In this document: piece by piece, positions 24,492 to 36,972 of the stretch
Numbering within the stretch: position 1 is the first letter of the stretch
How the letters are laid out: each line of letters opens with the position of its first letter
From: Sparassis latifolia
Taxonomy: Eukaryota > Basidiomycota > Agaricomycetes > Polyporales > Sparassidaceae
Direction of reading: 5' to 3'
NCBI GenBank assembly: GCA_018466975.1
Contig: CM031552.1
Coordinates: 558,001-622,000 of the forward strand
Length of the DNA stretch: 64,000 nucleotides
Notes under the pieces: generated by a model
Seen by the model: the letters and a program-made list of their open reading frames with translations, nothing else
Databases searched by the model: none
Told to the model about the DNA's origin: nothing
Position numbers and translations under genes: made by a program

Positions 24492-26735
24492 ATGTCTCTC
24501 GGAATATTGACAGTGTATCTCGCTTCTATCTTCATGGCGATCAGTTTTGCTGCCAGTGCGCTGGGTCGTATTGGTCCGAAAGCCGATTTGCCCATCGTGA
24601 ACGCTGTAGTGGCTCCCGACGGTATTAGTCGGGAGGCCGTTCTTGCAGGAAGCACATTTCCTGGACCAACGATAACAGGAAACAAGGTCTGCCTAGGAAA
24701 GCTTGTTCTCTTGATCATACACCATTAACGTCGCTGATCACAGGGCGACAAATTTCTGATTAACGTCATGAATAGGCTTACTAACGAGACGATGTTGAAG
24801 ACCACTTCAGTTGTATGTTGGCAAGCTCAATCTTGACCGCGGAGATCAGATAATGACTGTCTCAATATTTCCTAGCATTGGCACGGAATACATCAACACA
24901 GTACCAGTTATGCAGATGGCACTGCGCTTGTCACTCAGTGCCCTATTGCTTCAGGTGCCTCGTTCCTGTACAATTTCACGGTACCAGATCAGGCCGGTGA
25001 GCTATTAACACTTTGTCGAGAGCTGGAGATTGTTAACTGAACCTTTTGTGGGTAGGCACCTTCTGGTACCACAGCCATCTGGCGACACAATACTGCGATG
25101 GGCTAAGGGGTGCTTTCATTGTATATGATCTGAATGATCCTCACAGACATCTATACGATGTTGACAACGGTGCGTAAGATGTTCACGACCGAGGAATACG
25201 ACGCCTGCAGCTGGAGCTGTCTGCAGATAGCACCATTATCACACTCGCGGATTGGTACAATGAAGCCGCTGCATTCCAACCGTTGAAACCGTACGTTCCA
25301 GTTCTTGGATAAACCCTGACGGGTCACAACTGAACGTTGAGTTGTTCTGTGAAGAATCCCAGATGCTGCTCTGATCAATGGTCTGATGCCCAACAATTCC
25401 AGTAACACTCCTGCAGCCGTGATTGTGGTTACTCACGGTTTGCGGTATGTACTTGATCTGAACGTGTACAGTCTCACCAGCTGAATGGTCGATATCGCAT
25501 CAGTTACCGTTTCCGCCTGATCTCCATGTCCTGCAGTCCGAATTTTGTCTTCTCCATTGATGGACATAATATGACCGTGATAGAAGCGGACGGTGAGAAT
25601 ACTGAGCCCTTGAACGTCGACAGCATCCAGATCTATGCCGCTCAGCGCCATTCCTTTGTGGTATGTGGATTCTAAAACTGTAGGCTCTGCAAATTGAGGC
25701 TTGTCTGCGTGTTTCTTTGACCTAGCTCGATGATAACCGACCAATCGGGAATTACTGGATCCGCTCAGTTGCAAGCGCTGGTCGCAATGGATCCGCGATA
25801 CTCCGTTATATAGGTGCCCCCGATGTCAATCCTAACACGGTCTCCGAGCCGTCTCTGAATCCCTTGGTGGAGTCGAATCTTCATGCGCTCACGAATCCAA
25901 GAGCGGTGCGTGCTAAGTCCTACCGTGTAAACTATCCTGATTTTGCCAGCCCGGTGCGCCCACTATAGACGGCGCGGATGTTGTGATCAATCTCAACTTC
26001 ACTGCGGTGAATAATTCCAACATTCTGCAACCCTCCTGTTGGCTGAACTGCCTTGCTCATAGAACGCAACAAATTACTTTGTTAATGGTGTAGCTTTTGT
26101 TCCTCCAATGGTTCCCGTCCTTCTTCAGATCCTGAGTGGATCGTATTCTGCGCAAAAACTTCTCCCGCCCGGCAGCGTATATGCTCTTCCTCGGAACAAG
26201 ACCGTGCAAATCACAATGCCGGGTGGCGTTACCGGCGGTGATCATCCACTGCATCTGCATGGTGTAAGTTCTGTGATGCAAGACCTCACCATGTTGATGA
26301 TAACACCTATTTCAAAGCACTCGTTCTCAGTTATACGCAGTGCCGATAGTGATTCTATCAATTACGTGAATCCCGTCCGACGTGATACAGTTAGGATCGG
26401 CGAGCAAGGTGACAATGTCACCATCCGCTTCGATGTATGCCGTGTATCTCCATTCATCTGCGGACTAGGCTGATGCTTTTGATAGACAAATAACCCGGGC
26501 CCATGGTTCCTGCACTGTGATATCGACTGGCATCTCAAGCTCGGCTTTGCCGTAGTCATGGCTGAGGACACCGGAGATACTCCAAATATCGACGCACCTC
26601 CTCGTAAGCATCCTCGTAAGCATCCCAGTTGCATGTAGCCACAAGACCTACGGACTGACTTTCTTGAATGGGATTTTAGCCGCTTGGTCTCGACTCTGTC
26701 CGATCTATGATGCATTACCGACCTCGAATCACTGA
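24492..26735 (+). CDS. Laccase 1 (multicopper oxidase) with altered copper motif
   Basis: Laccases oxidise phenols and lignin units outside the cell while reducing oxygen to water. Thirteen exons (first 24492-24686, last 26680-26735) give 512 residues with all phases matching. A signal peptide is visible ([20 protein letters not shown]). Copper motif L1 reads HWHGIHQ, L2 [11 protein letters not shown] and L3 HPLHLHGH. L4 reads [12 protein letters not shown], where the second His of the usual HCH is Asp; that His is a type 3 copper ligand. Several Asn-X-Ser/Thr sites suggest glycosylation. It ends [12 protein letters not shown]. The gene is otherwise intact. Whether the enzyme is active is doubtful. 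Confidence 0.95.
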
Positions 26736-27084
26736 GTCACTAAATTTGACTGCGGCTATTCGTATTGGTAACCAGCGCACAGCATCCTGGGGAGATTAGA
26801 GGGATAGATCACGATCCACATCTATACATCAAAGTTCCAGTGAGAAGGTGCGAAAGTTTCGAATGGTTCGATGTCCTGCGGACTCTTCAGCCTCGTGCAG
26901 AAAGGCTGCCGATATCAATTCCGACACTGTGTGCACGGACGAGCTACTAATGATTGTATAAAGTCACGGGCTACAAAAGGGCAGAACAGGCTACAGGCGT
27001 CAATGGTGGTACACGGTTCAAGCTACAAGGGCACTAAAGCACACAAAGTCCGTCATCCGTCAATTTACTGCGCACAGGAAACGT

Positions 27085-28554
27085 CTACATAAGTTCGAAA
27101 GTGGGCGGATGAGCTTCGAGAAACTTTGAAACATGCTGAGCAACGTCGGGTCCTCCGAATGCTCCAACGATGCGGATTACCGCTCGGTTCGTGTTCGTCT
27201 GCAAGGCTGTGAGGGCCGACACCGAACGTCCTTCCTTGCCATCTCCATCTTCGTCGTCACCGGGTTCAAGCCGGGGAGTGATGGGTATATGCGCATATAT
27301 ATACTGCATGACTGATGGGAAGTCTCGGGAGCGACGCTTCGACAAGTCGTCGACACTCCACGTGGGGTCCACAAGCACCGCAGCTCCGAACTGCATATGG
27401 TGCATATAGTGAGTCTCAATATCGTTGAATAGACGATTTTGTCCGCTTACAGTGTTGTACAGTTTGAGTAAGCGGTTTCGTGCGGTGACGATATGCTCAT
27501 TATCCCTCTTCCACTTCTTGAACTCGGCGTCTAGGGCTTCTAATCTCGTCTCGCGTGCCTCCCATGTAAGGCCATCGAAACCAGGCTTGTATTTGGGATC
27601 ATCTTGAAACACCGATGCATAGAATTTGGATACCCATGCTTTACCCCCAGCTTGAAACGAACGAGCTTGCCAGTCTCGGGCGAATTTGATGGTCTCGATC
27701 TGGGACAATATGTGATAGATGCACGAATTGGCGTGAGTCTCGTTGGTCTTCTGGGCTATTGCCTGGACCAGAAAGGAGTGAGTCTTGTGCATATATGCAG
27801 CTGTTGCACCTACTGTGTGCCGCAACTCCAACCTCAGGTGGACGTCGCCCACGTTGTCGTGCGCATCTGATGCAGCAATGGTAGATGCATAGCCTGGAGG
27901 CATGGTGAACGAGTGAGCGAGGAGGAGTGAGTCCTGCACGAGTGAGACGGTGTCGTCCGTAAAAATCATTAGCGCAATCACTCACCCATTTTTCATCGCA
28001 GACATATGCATAACCGCGTAACAACCTTCTGAGCGCAGCATCTTCGGTCGACGCATGATTGCTCCTCCCAAGCATCCCCAGTGCGACACTGATCAATTCC
28101 TCTGGACGAGGCACTGCCTTGCCGAATGCAGCGAGAACCGAGTCTCCGCGCTTTACAATTTGAGGATCATTCTTGTCCTAGAGAGCGAACCGTAGGATTT
28201 TAGTGGTTAGAAGTAGAAGTAGCAACAGCAATGTGATCATACCACCTTGTGATGCTGAACCGCGGTACTTTCTCGATCGGCATGTCGGTCGGCATCGTCA
28301 TTTTGAACAGGGACCTCCTCGAGCTCAGAGGCATCCGCCGGGCGTTGTCTACCACGAACCCCTTCATCGTACAGTCGCGCGCCGGATGCTTTCTGGCATA
28401 CGGCAGTCAATTGTTGATGAATCCGTCCGCGTAGGTCACTGGTATTGGGGCTGAAGACTGCATGTGGAGAAGGCGGCTCGTATCCATCAAGAAGAGAGCT
28501 GAGGGCGCCAAGATGTCCCAAGATTTGTTTCAGTGCCATGGGTGTTGCAGGCAC
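27085..28554 (-). CDS. Conserved hypothetical protein
   Basis: Exons 28554-28246, 28177-27986, 27933-27451 and 27390-27085 give 429 residues. I recognise no domain. The N-terminus is mixed (MPATPMALKQILGHLGALSS). The middle is helical and charged (WEARETRLEALDAEFKKWKR), and the end has FGAAVLVDPTWSVDDL followed by an acidic patch (PGDDEDGDGKEGRS). The 60-nt stretch 27391-27450 is open in frame but has good GT-AG borders, so it may be a retained or removed intron. It is convergent with laccase 1. Confidence 0.7.
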
Positions 28555-28845
28555 GTCGCGTACCGGGCGTCACGTATCACGATATCGCGTCTGTCACAGT
28601 GACGATCGCGTGAGGGCACGAGCGCCTGTTCACCCATGCAATGCATGGGTAAATAGACGCCCAAGATCCAACTGAAAAGCGATACAATCAATACAACCTA
28701 CACCGAACAAACAACAGTCTGCACTGCATGGAGGCATCCGCGCCCGTACTGTCGCGTAATGTAAATCAGTAGTGTACTCGAGCACCGACCGTACTCGTGT
28801 GTGCTAGATATCCCTTGCGAGGCCAAAATCCTCAGCCCGCCGCAC

Positions 28846-30470
28846 CTAATATCCGTATCCTCTCCCCGACCCTCCCACCATTCCAGCCGCGCTCTTCCCT
28901 CCCGGAGCCAGGCTCACGCTCACACTCACCGGAGGCCCGCCCATCTGGTTCCCCGCCCCGTTGACGTTCTGGACCCCTACGCCTCCCGAAACCAGGTTGT
29001 TGCCAGGTCCTACGGAGGCACCTACAAGAGCGGAGAGGCGCGAAATTTCTTCGCGGGAGGCGCCAAGCGCCGCCGAGAGTCGCTCGTTTTCGTTCGCAAG
29101 ATACTCGAGCTTCGCCTGCATCTGCGCGAGCGCCGCCTTCTTGCGCTGCCGGCACTTGAGCGCCGCTGTGGGCGTGGTCAGCGGCAACGAGGAAGAACGA
29201 ACGGAGGAGGGTTACCTTGTCGATTGCGCTCGAGGAAGTTCTTGCGCTTCTCTTCCTCCGTCTCTGGCTTCTTCTGCCCGGACGCCTTCTTGGACCCAAT
29301 GGAAGTGGCTCGCTCGGTGCTGTACTCTTCCTCCTCTTCCTCTTCCTCCTCGCCCTCGTCCATGCTCTGCGAACGGCCACGACGGGCCGCCGTGCGTGCA
29401 GTGGGCGCGGGCGGTGCAGCAGGGGCGTTGGCGGAGGAGCGCGTGCGCTTGCCTACGCCTGCGGCGGGGCCAAGGTCCGACGAAGGCTCGGTGGATGACT
29501 GGTACGCCTTCCGCTTCGTGCCCCGGTTCCCGTTCCCGTTCGCGGATGCCGCAGCGGTGGCAGAGGGCGCAGCGCCGTTGGCGTTGCCGCCGGCGGCCTG
29601 GCCCGCGCGCTGGGCCTCTTCGCGCTTGGTGAGCTCCTGGTGGGCCTGTGAGAGCAGGAACAGGCCGTTGGTCGCAGAGCTGGCAGCGTTGGCAGCACTG
29701 GCAGCACTGGCGGCATAGCTGGCGGTTTGCTCGCGCTGGGCCTGGGTGGAGGAGAACGCGTGGGAGATGGAGAGCGGAGAGGGATTTTGGGCCTGGTGCG
29801 AGTGATGCGCGCTGGAGAGCACGCCGGTGATGGCAGAGAGTGTGTTCGGGGTGATGGTGGCCGCAGTGCCGGAGCTGCTGTTCATCATGGCGAGGAACGC
29901 GGCGGTGTTGGGTGAGGGCGGGGGGAAGGAGACGGGCCCGCCGATGAGAGGAGTGAGGCCGGTGCCGGGGGTGAGCCCCGTGCGCGGTGTGAGACCTGTG
30001 CGGAAGGAGACCGGGTCGAACGCGGGCAGCGGTTGGTCGTTGTTCGAGTTCGGGCGGGGACCGGCGAGCATGGCGGGGGAGAGGGGCCCGGAGCGCAGAG
30101 AGTTGGAGAGCGAGGACGAGGAGAAGGCCCAGGTATAGGATGCGTCTGAGGGCGAGCTGATGGACGCGAGGGGCGGGAGAACGGGCTTGGAGTTGGCATT
30201 GCGAGGAGAGCTGCTGTGGTCGCCGGAATGCGAGGACGAGGAGGGGCGCGAGTGGTCGCCGTCGCGGTCAGAGAGCGTCGCGGGGTCGCGGGTGGGCGAG
30301 GGCTGCTGGTGGGTGCGCACGGAAGGAGCGAAGGACTGTTCGAAAGGGTTCGGCTCGAGCTCGAAGGTGGTCCGCTTCGGATTTACTTGCGGGCGGGGCG
30401 CCGAGTCAGGACGATCCTGCCGCTGCTTGTCCGAATGGGTCGGCGAGGGCGCGGTGCGAGTCTGCGACAT
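28846..30470 (-). CDS. ATF1: bZIP transcription factor, Atf1/CREB type
   Basis: Stress-response activator acting below the Sty1/Hog1 MAP kinase in fungi. Exons 30470-29216 and 29165-28846 give 524 residues. The N-terminus has the Aft1 HRA motif (TFELEPNPFEQSF) and Ser/Thr-Pro sites for a MAP kinase. A Gly-Leu-Thr-Pro repeat (TGLTPRTGLTPGTGLTPL) resembles the HRR region. The basic region and leucine zipper lie at the C-terminus (NFLERNRQAALKCRQRKK, then LEYLANENERLSAAL), split by the single intron inside the basic region. Long Ala/Ser and Glu runs (YSTER preceded by polyE) are present. The terminal Gly-rich tail ends GRGYGY. Identification is strong. Confidence 0.94.
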
Positions 30471-33400
30471 GTCGATGACGCCGAGTGACGAAGAACAACG
30501 AGATGACGGCGGGCGAGCTGGGGCCTGCGATGATGATGATGACGGTCGTCCAAGTGGGAAGCCATGACGAACGCTGACGTCGTTATGTATCTCCCCACCC
30601 TAGCGGAGTCCCAATCCATTTCATCACCTGCTGCCCTCGCTCCCCCGGCCACCCCGTGCCTCGATCCCCAACCCCTCTCTGCGCACGCACCCTCTGTCAA
30701 CCATTCCGGGTTTTGAAAAATAAAAAAGAAGCCATTCCCGGGGTCCCCTGGCGGCACCTCACCGGCTCACCGTGCAAGTGGAGAAGGTTGCCTCGATGCA
30801 TCGTTTTCTCACCAAATCGCGCCAATCTCATATGCAGTACGTACTCTTCGTCCCTCTGCCCATCTTTTATGCTCACTTGACCTTCTCTCCCGTGGTCAAC
30901 TCCGTCTTCAGTCTTCAGCTTTTCCCTCTGTCTTTATAACTTCGAGGGTCCAGCGCAGACACCTGCACAACAGACTCCGAAACTCGCCATCCGAATGTGT
31001 TGATCGTCCGTCAATCCGCACAAAATTATCCAAGCCCGTGATCGGTCTAGCCCCTAATCATCTTCATGCTATGTGCCAAGTGGTCCCGCTCACGGTTCCG
31101 CTTCTTTTCGCCATCATCCTCGCGGCGCCGTCGCGGTCCTTCCGAGTCTTCTCCCCGCCCGGCACGATCACAGGTCGCGATCTGCACTCTTTGCAAGCAC
31201 ATCGCGCATCCTTTGTCGGCCGCAGTCAAAGTTTCAACTCAATCCCCCTGAGAGCCTCGTTCTAGCCATTCATGTGACGCTGAACTATCAAGAATCACGC
31301 CAAGCGCTACGCAGTCAGCACACCAGTGGAAATGTCCTGTATATTATCAGTGAAGCCTTCTTGCGGTCTTGAAGGCTTGAACTCTAGTTCCTTGGTTCGC
31401 CCGGGGAACTTCCAGGGGAATACTCCACTTTCTGCAACATTATGACTTACTTCAGGAGTTTTTGCTTGCAGTGTGTATTCCGGCATGCGATTATGCTATG
31501 TTCTTCCCCCTTACCCTGGGCATGCATGTCGTTTCCTGCTGGCGTGACAATTATCCGTTGTTCTTCTTCCACTGCCCAAACCACGCACAAAGTGGAGTGG
31601 AGGACCAGCTTGAAGGTGTCAAGTACGATGAATACTGAATCACTCGCCCGTGGTCAGTGGCCAACACGTTATGTTTACTATCAGATAGTGTTAGCACCTG
31701 TTCAGTATACACTGCTCCTCGCGCACAGCCGCACGTGTATCTCATGCAATTTATCTCACCGCGAATATGAAGCAGCCCCTCCGCGCGCCGTCCCACTGCC
31801 CCCCCACCTGCAACTTCACGAGCCATCACAAACTTTTCGCACCAATTTCATACCGACAGCTCTTCGGGCTTCGGGCAGATACCGTGATAAAGCTCTCTGA
31901 CAATCGATGACCCACCGCGTCGATCAGAGTTCCGCACGACTATCGCAACTCTATCGAATCCGCAGGAACAGGGCCGATCGCGGGTACGGTACACGCAGAC
32001 GCCTGCTGGTGGTCTCCGCGAGATCCAGCTGTGGCGGGCACGATGGCCTCCGCGACACGCAGTGTATAGCTCCAAGCGGCCAGCAGGCATGAAGGCGGCG
32101 GCGCGGTGGGCACGGCGGTATTCTCGTGACAAGATGATTGAGTTGCACAGGCGAGATTGGAATTCTGAGAAGGATTTGCCTCGAGGACGTATAGAAGTCT
32201 ATAGAGTGAGATGCAAAGTTGAGGGGTAAAAAAGCGGCGTTGATGCGTCGTGCAGCCAGAACCCGTCGGGCTGAAATAATGGTGCCCGAATAACGAGAGA
32301 CTGAGGCCATGGTGCGGCTGTAGAACCTGAATCGAGCTTGTGACACGGCGCATGACCGCCCCAGCTTGCACGAGTAGCCATACATGAGCGGCGCGCGCTG
32401 GTGCCCGAATGCTAGGCCGTCTGAGATCTAGGAGTCGGGCAGCTGCGAATTCATCGGCATTCGAGCTTGGCATTCTGGATCTGGCGCAGCCGGCAGGTCG
32501 AGCACCAGCAATGGGATCCTTCGCACCACCTTCGCAGTGCCAAAGGTTCGCAGCCGAGAAGCACAGAGGGCGTCCAGAAGCGCTGGGTGCGTACGTGAAT
32601 GATCACGACGTCGACCGATCGTGATCGCGAGACGGAGGCGAGTGGAGGCCGTTTGGGCGAGACCTTCCCAAGGGTGTCCGCATGATCGTGGTGGTCGAAT
32701 GGAGAGCGGAAAGTACATAGTTTGGAGCCTTCGAAGGAGATGCTGCGTGGAGGGCGAGAACGGGGCAGAGTGTCGGAGGGCTGTATGCGCGATAGGAAGT
32801 GTAAGAGAAACCTCTCGCGTGATCACACACAACACACGCTGCATGCGATAGACACTGAGGGAGGGGCTCGAGCGAAACGTTAAGTACTTTGGAGAGCTCG
32901 TTGACAAACTCGTAGATCAGGCGACGCACCATGAGATCGGTGCACGAATAGCAGCGCGACAAGCGATGTGCTCAGTCGAAGGGGGTGTTCTGTCACTTGG
33001 GCTTATCTCAAGGCCCATCTGAAGCGCGCAATATATATGCTCAGCTGGCACTCGAGAGAAGCCGCGACTGACCTGATATCGCTCGGGGAATTCCACGCAT
33101 ACAATCGGAGAAGCGCACGACCAATCAGTCCTACCACGCCGCCATAGACGCCAATGAGAAGCATTCGTATGAGAAGCTGCAACTGCGCAAGGAGACGCCG
33201 GGCAGGCGCGGAGGAAGCACGCAGCTGTACCACGTTCCGAAGCCGCCAGGATCGATACCGGCTAGGCACCCCAGGGATTGGCAGGACACGACGCATGGCA
33301 GACGCAGTGAGAGAGATGGGCCTGATAGAAGGGGATATGATTACCTCGCGTTAGGGTTCGCGAGCTCCCCTGCGAACCAGTATGACGCAGAGCTGGCCCG

Positions 33401-33803
33401 AAGTGGAAACCGAAGGAAAACCAAAGCCTGTTCACGAGCTCGACCAGGCGGATAATGCTTCCAGGCTGCACCAGATGAGTACCCTGATATTCAAGAGAAG
33501 AACAAACGAAAGACAAACGCACTACGGAGAGGCGACGGACAGCAGGCTTCCGGACGTCACGAAGAGAAGAGAAGACCTCCCGAGATGATGTGATTATGAT
33601 CGGACTGTCTGCGCTTGAGAGTCGCGAAGTTCATCATGTAGAGTTCAAACCTGTCAAACGTGGATGCCGCGTGAATGAAACGAGGGAGGACGGGCCATGC
33701 AACAGAGAGCATGCGATTCAGCGAGGATCCTTTCTTGAAGAGATTGCTGACTAGCAGCAACTGGTAAGTAGACTCAGGCGTCGACACGGATATCCGAGGC
33801 ACC
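30471..33803. other. Long bZIP upstream region, no gene supported
   Basis: About 3.3 kb without a supported gene. The first several hundred bases are pyrimidine-rich (CTCTCCC, TTTCCCTC), as in leaders and promoters of fungal regulators. A minus-strand frame at 33003-33296 has a hydrophobic run (LLIGVYGGVVGLIGRALL), but no consistent exon set could be built around it. Overlapping frames on both strands at 31.9-32.9 kb look like chance. Confidence 0.4.
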
Positions 33804-33942
33804 GTGGAGTTTGGCTTAGCAGCGAGCTCGCGAGCGCTAAGTCAAACTAGTGCTTACTAAGCGAGAGGCTGAAGGCGGAGGAATAGGCGCCGTAAGCGCC
33901 AGTCTGTTCCTCCTGCACCTACAGCCTCTCACTCCTTTTCAT
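33804..33942 (+). repeat. Ngaro split repeat A1
   Basis: This 139-bp repeat begins GTGGAGTTTGGCTTAGCAGC and ends CACTCCTTTTCAT. It is repeated at 57515-57653 with four differences, each CG in A1 and CA or TG in A2. It marks the element's left end. Confidence 0.9.
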
Positions 33943-33983
33943 TCTGGTGTTTCCACACGCACGATCTCCGCCGATCTGTAACG

Positions 33984-35405
33984 ATGCCGTCCCAAGGACC
34001 TCCCCCGAGCGTTGGCGGTAAGGATTTGTCTCCATTTGTTCCCGATGAGTCTGGATCAGGTGGAGGCACCGCGAGCCTGCCCAACCCGGCCCAGATGGCC
34101 TTGTTTCAGGAAAACCGGGAGCGGCAGGCCCGGAACGCTGCTAGGGCAGTACGTAGACAGGGCGGAGAAGATGGCGTCAGTGATGACGAGGAGCTGGGAA
34201 TGTTGGATGGATCAGATGGCGCATCTCCGGGTCAGTTAGACTCCCAGGAACCGTCGGCAACGCCTGCAGGCATGCCTTCGCGACCCAGGACGCCGGAAGA
34301 TGATACCGATAGCCTGCAATTGCTTCGGGACGTAATGAAGATGACTCCAAACTCTCGGGGCATCGCCCTAAAGTTGTGGAATGCAGGTGTCGATAAGCGC
34401 AGCGGAGCTGGCCCTCGGGCAGAGGCTACCGCGGGAAGTGGAAGCAAGGGTAGCGAGAACGCGCTGATAACCATAGATTCTGAGATCAAGACTGACCTCT
34501 TTGCCGGCCGAGTTGTCGAGACGCCTCAGGAACTCCCTGCGCTCCTCAGGAATGGCTTCCACCTTCCGCTCTCCATGTGCACCTCTGTGGTGATGACCAA
34601 GATGCACAAGCATCCGGAACAGGTTCAATATCGTAAGATGCATGACGGCAAGGGGATCAAGAGGGCGCTGATCGACATTGCCCAATGGCCCGACGAACAG
34701 ATGCTAAAGCCGGAGGATTGGCGAGACGCTTGGTGCAACTACTTCGAGATTTTACCAGCCGTTTGCGATGATGAGATCATCAAGCGCTTTTCAGAGCACT
34801 ACATGTGGCTTTCTGGGCAGAGCGACTTCAATAGGATCTTCCCAGTCATCCTCGCGTTCGACATCGACGTACGTCGCGGATACTTCCTCACGAAGAAGAC
34901 CTTCATTGTTGACTTGAAAAGCTACAATGACCATTTCCTCAAAATTCGCCTAGAGCACATCGAGAAGGGTACCCGATGCACGCTCCCTATCCCTGCGGCT
35001 CCCATCGCCGGTTCGTCCCAAACCCCGTATCGCACACCGTCCCACTCCCCCGATTCACATCACCTGCGCTGCAATGACACGGCAGATTCCACTGCCAAGC
35101 CCTTTCGCGAAGGCAGAGCATCTGCGTCCACGAGCATACTCTGCCTCATCTGCGGCGAGAGTGGACGCCGGGCCAGTCAATGTGGGCGATCGACCTTGTC
35201 GAACAGCAAGCCCGCATTCACTGTTTGGGAGAAAAAAAAGCTCCTTGCCATCTCCACGCGTGCGGAGATCTGCCTCACCTGGAATGTCCAACACGGTCGT
35301 ATGCCCTGCCGTGGTATGTACTGTCCCGGAAACAGCAGACACATCTGCTCCCTCTGCGGTTCCGACGGTCATGCCGCTGCGGCTAAGCGGTGCCTCGGAG
35401 TGTGA
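33984..35405 (+). CDS. Ngaro gag-like protein
   Basis: A single open frame of 473 residues starts 42 bp after repeat A1. The N-terminus is Gly/Ser/Pro-rich and disordered; the middle is a conserved helical domain (FHLPLSMCTSVVMTKMHK, DEQMLKPEDWRDAWCNYF). The C-terminus has cysteine clusters (CLICGESGRRASQC and HICSLCGSDGHAAAAKRC), zinc-knuckle-like nucleic-acid binding sites usual at this place in basidiomycete Ngaro gag proteins. The RT frame overlaps its end. Unlike the downstream ORFs it is free of stops, so it could still be expressed. Confidence 0.8.
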   Translation: MPSQGPPPSVGGKDLSPFVPDESGSGGGTASLPNPAQMALFQENRERQARNAARAVRRQGGEDGVSDDEELGMLDGSDGASPGQLDSQEPSATPAGMPSRPRTPEDDTDSLQLLRDVMKMTPNSRGIALKLWNAGVDKRSGAGPRAEATAGSGSKGSENALITIDSEIKTDLFAGRVVETPQELPALLRNGFHLPLSMCTSVVMTKMHKHPEQVQYRKMHDGKGIKRALIDIAQWPDEQMLKPEDWRDAWCNYFEILPAVCDDEIIKRFSEHYMWLSGQSDFNRIFPVILAFDIDVRRGYFLTKKTFIVDLKSYNDHFLKIRLEHIEKGTRCTLPIPAAPIAGSSQTPYRTPSHSPDSHHLRCNDTADSTAKPFREGRASASTSILCLICGESGRRASQCGRSTLSNSKPAFTVWEKKKLLAISTRAEICLTWNVQHGRMPCRGMYCPGNSRHICSLCGSDGHAAAAKRCLGV

Positions 35406-35844
35406 GCGCATCATTACTCCTTACGATGCTGACGCCTTCGAGTCCATTCTTCATACACTCGGCCTTCTTCAGCGTTACCCTTTCTTGCCTCGCAAATTAC
35501 ATTACGGCTTTCCTATTGGTGATTTCACTCCACTCCTTCGCACGTTCGCTCCTTCCAATCATTCTTCCGGTTCTGAGCACATCGATTTCATTTGCCAGTA
35601 TATCTCCGAGCAAGTCTCTCTTGGATGCATGACCGGTCCGTACTCGCAGGCTCAAGTTGAGCACATCTTGGGCTCCTTCTTCGTTTCTTCTCCACTCGCT
35701 GTCGTTCCAAAGGCTGGTTCGAAAAAATTCCGTCTTGTACAGAACTGCTCATATCAGGATGAGTTTGGGGTCTCGGTGAATAGCCAGATCAACTCGGATG
35801 ACTTCCCCACCAAATGGGGCACTGCGGCTGAGGTCGCAGAAATC

Positions 35845-36150
35845 GTGAGTCCCTTCGTAATATCTTCTCGGTCTTCCCCGGTGTGCGGGAGGACTCGTAG
35901 CCCAGATCACTGCCCGGTGCATGGGAGATCTCTATTCGCGATTGTTGCCTGGCTCGCAGGAGGTTGCATTTTACTTTGATCATTACTCGGCGCGTGGGAG
36001 GTCACATCGTGAAACCATTGCCCGGTGTGCGGGAGGTTGACATCTTTCGGTACATGCCCGGTGCACGGGATACCATTTGATTATTCCCGTTACTTGTGCG
36101 GGTGAACTCCAGAGCATGTCTGCAGCAGACATTGCTAACCTACTCGTCAG
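35845..36150 (+). repeat. Intron-like insert with six 36-bp-spaced repeats
   Basis: GTGAGT at 35845 and GTCAG at 36146-36150 bound a 306-nt segment inside the RT coding region. It contains copies of CCCGGTGTGCGGGAGGT at 35877, 35913, 35949 (diverged), 35986, 36021 and 36057. Each can form a small CCCG/CGGG hairpin. The spacing is 35-37 bp. No coding similarity is seen within it. Confidence 0.75.
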
Positions 36151-36679
36151 ATTGTCAACGCGCCCTCTGGTGCGCAGGCAGCTTGTCTTGACATCGACTC
36201 CGCATTCCGCAATCTTCCCATCAAACCTGCGCACAAGCCATTTCTGGTCATTCAATGTGACCCGGGCGACTTCTACATCGACCATGTTCTCCCGTTTGGT
36301 GTCTCATCAGGGACTGGAGTGCAGGGCAAGCCAATAGATGGCATCGTCGACATCCTGGGGGCACACGACATCGGACCATTGCGCAAGTGGGTTGACGATC
36401 TGATCACATTCCGTTTTCCGGTCGACCAACTTGCTGCCTCTGATGCCCGCGAGTATGCATATGGTCTGGCGGACATATTTCGTATCACCGATCCTCTGGG
36501 TGTTCCATGGCACCAGATGAAATACTCAGACTACGCTTCACGTGCAGTTTACAGCGGTTTCCTTTGGGACCTGGACCAGCGGTCGGTTGCCCTACCTGAC
36601 GAGAAGCATTCGAAGTATCTAGCGAAGCTCACAGCATTCATCGCCACCACTGAGCGGGGACGGGTGTCCCAGCGAGATG

Positions 36680-36965
36680 TGTTGAAGACTAGACACGGAC
36701 TGAGTCAGTCCCTCAATCCGATGTCAATAGCAAAAGGACTGAATTATCTACCTAGACACGGACTGAGTCAGTCCTACAGGTAGATCAGCATGAGTAACTA
36801 ATGTATAGTAAAGGAATGTAGCTTACCCTCAATCCGATGTCAATAGCAAAAGGACTGAGGGAAACGAAACGTGTAGCGAGCGTGTATACTACGCGAGCGT
36901 CCGTGCCCGATTAGGAAACTAACTATGAAGGAGTGAGAGGACTACACAAAATTGTATCTACAACA
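36680..36965 (-). repeat. Copia 3' LTR
   Basis: This LTR has TG...CA ends. It holds internal direct repeats: GACACGGACTGAGTCAGTCC twice and a CAATCCGATGTCAATAGC block twice. In the element's sense it is the 3' LTR. A polypurine-type tract (TGAGGGGGTG read on the minus strand) abuts it inside. Confidence 0.93.
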
Positions 36966-36972
36966 CACCCCC

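Noticed and set aside
31940..32907. Overlapping minus-strand frames as a gene
   Set aside because: Composition is unremarkable, frames overlap in all phases, and no motif or intron set links them.
35877..36072. CRISPR array from regular 36-bp spacing
   Set aside because: Repeats are short and degenerate, lie in a fungal retroelement intron, and no cas gene is present.
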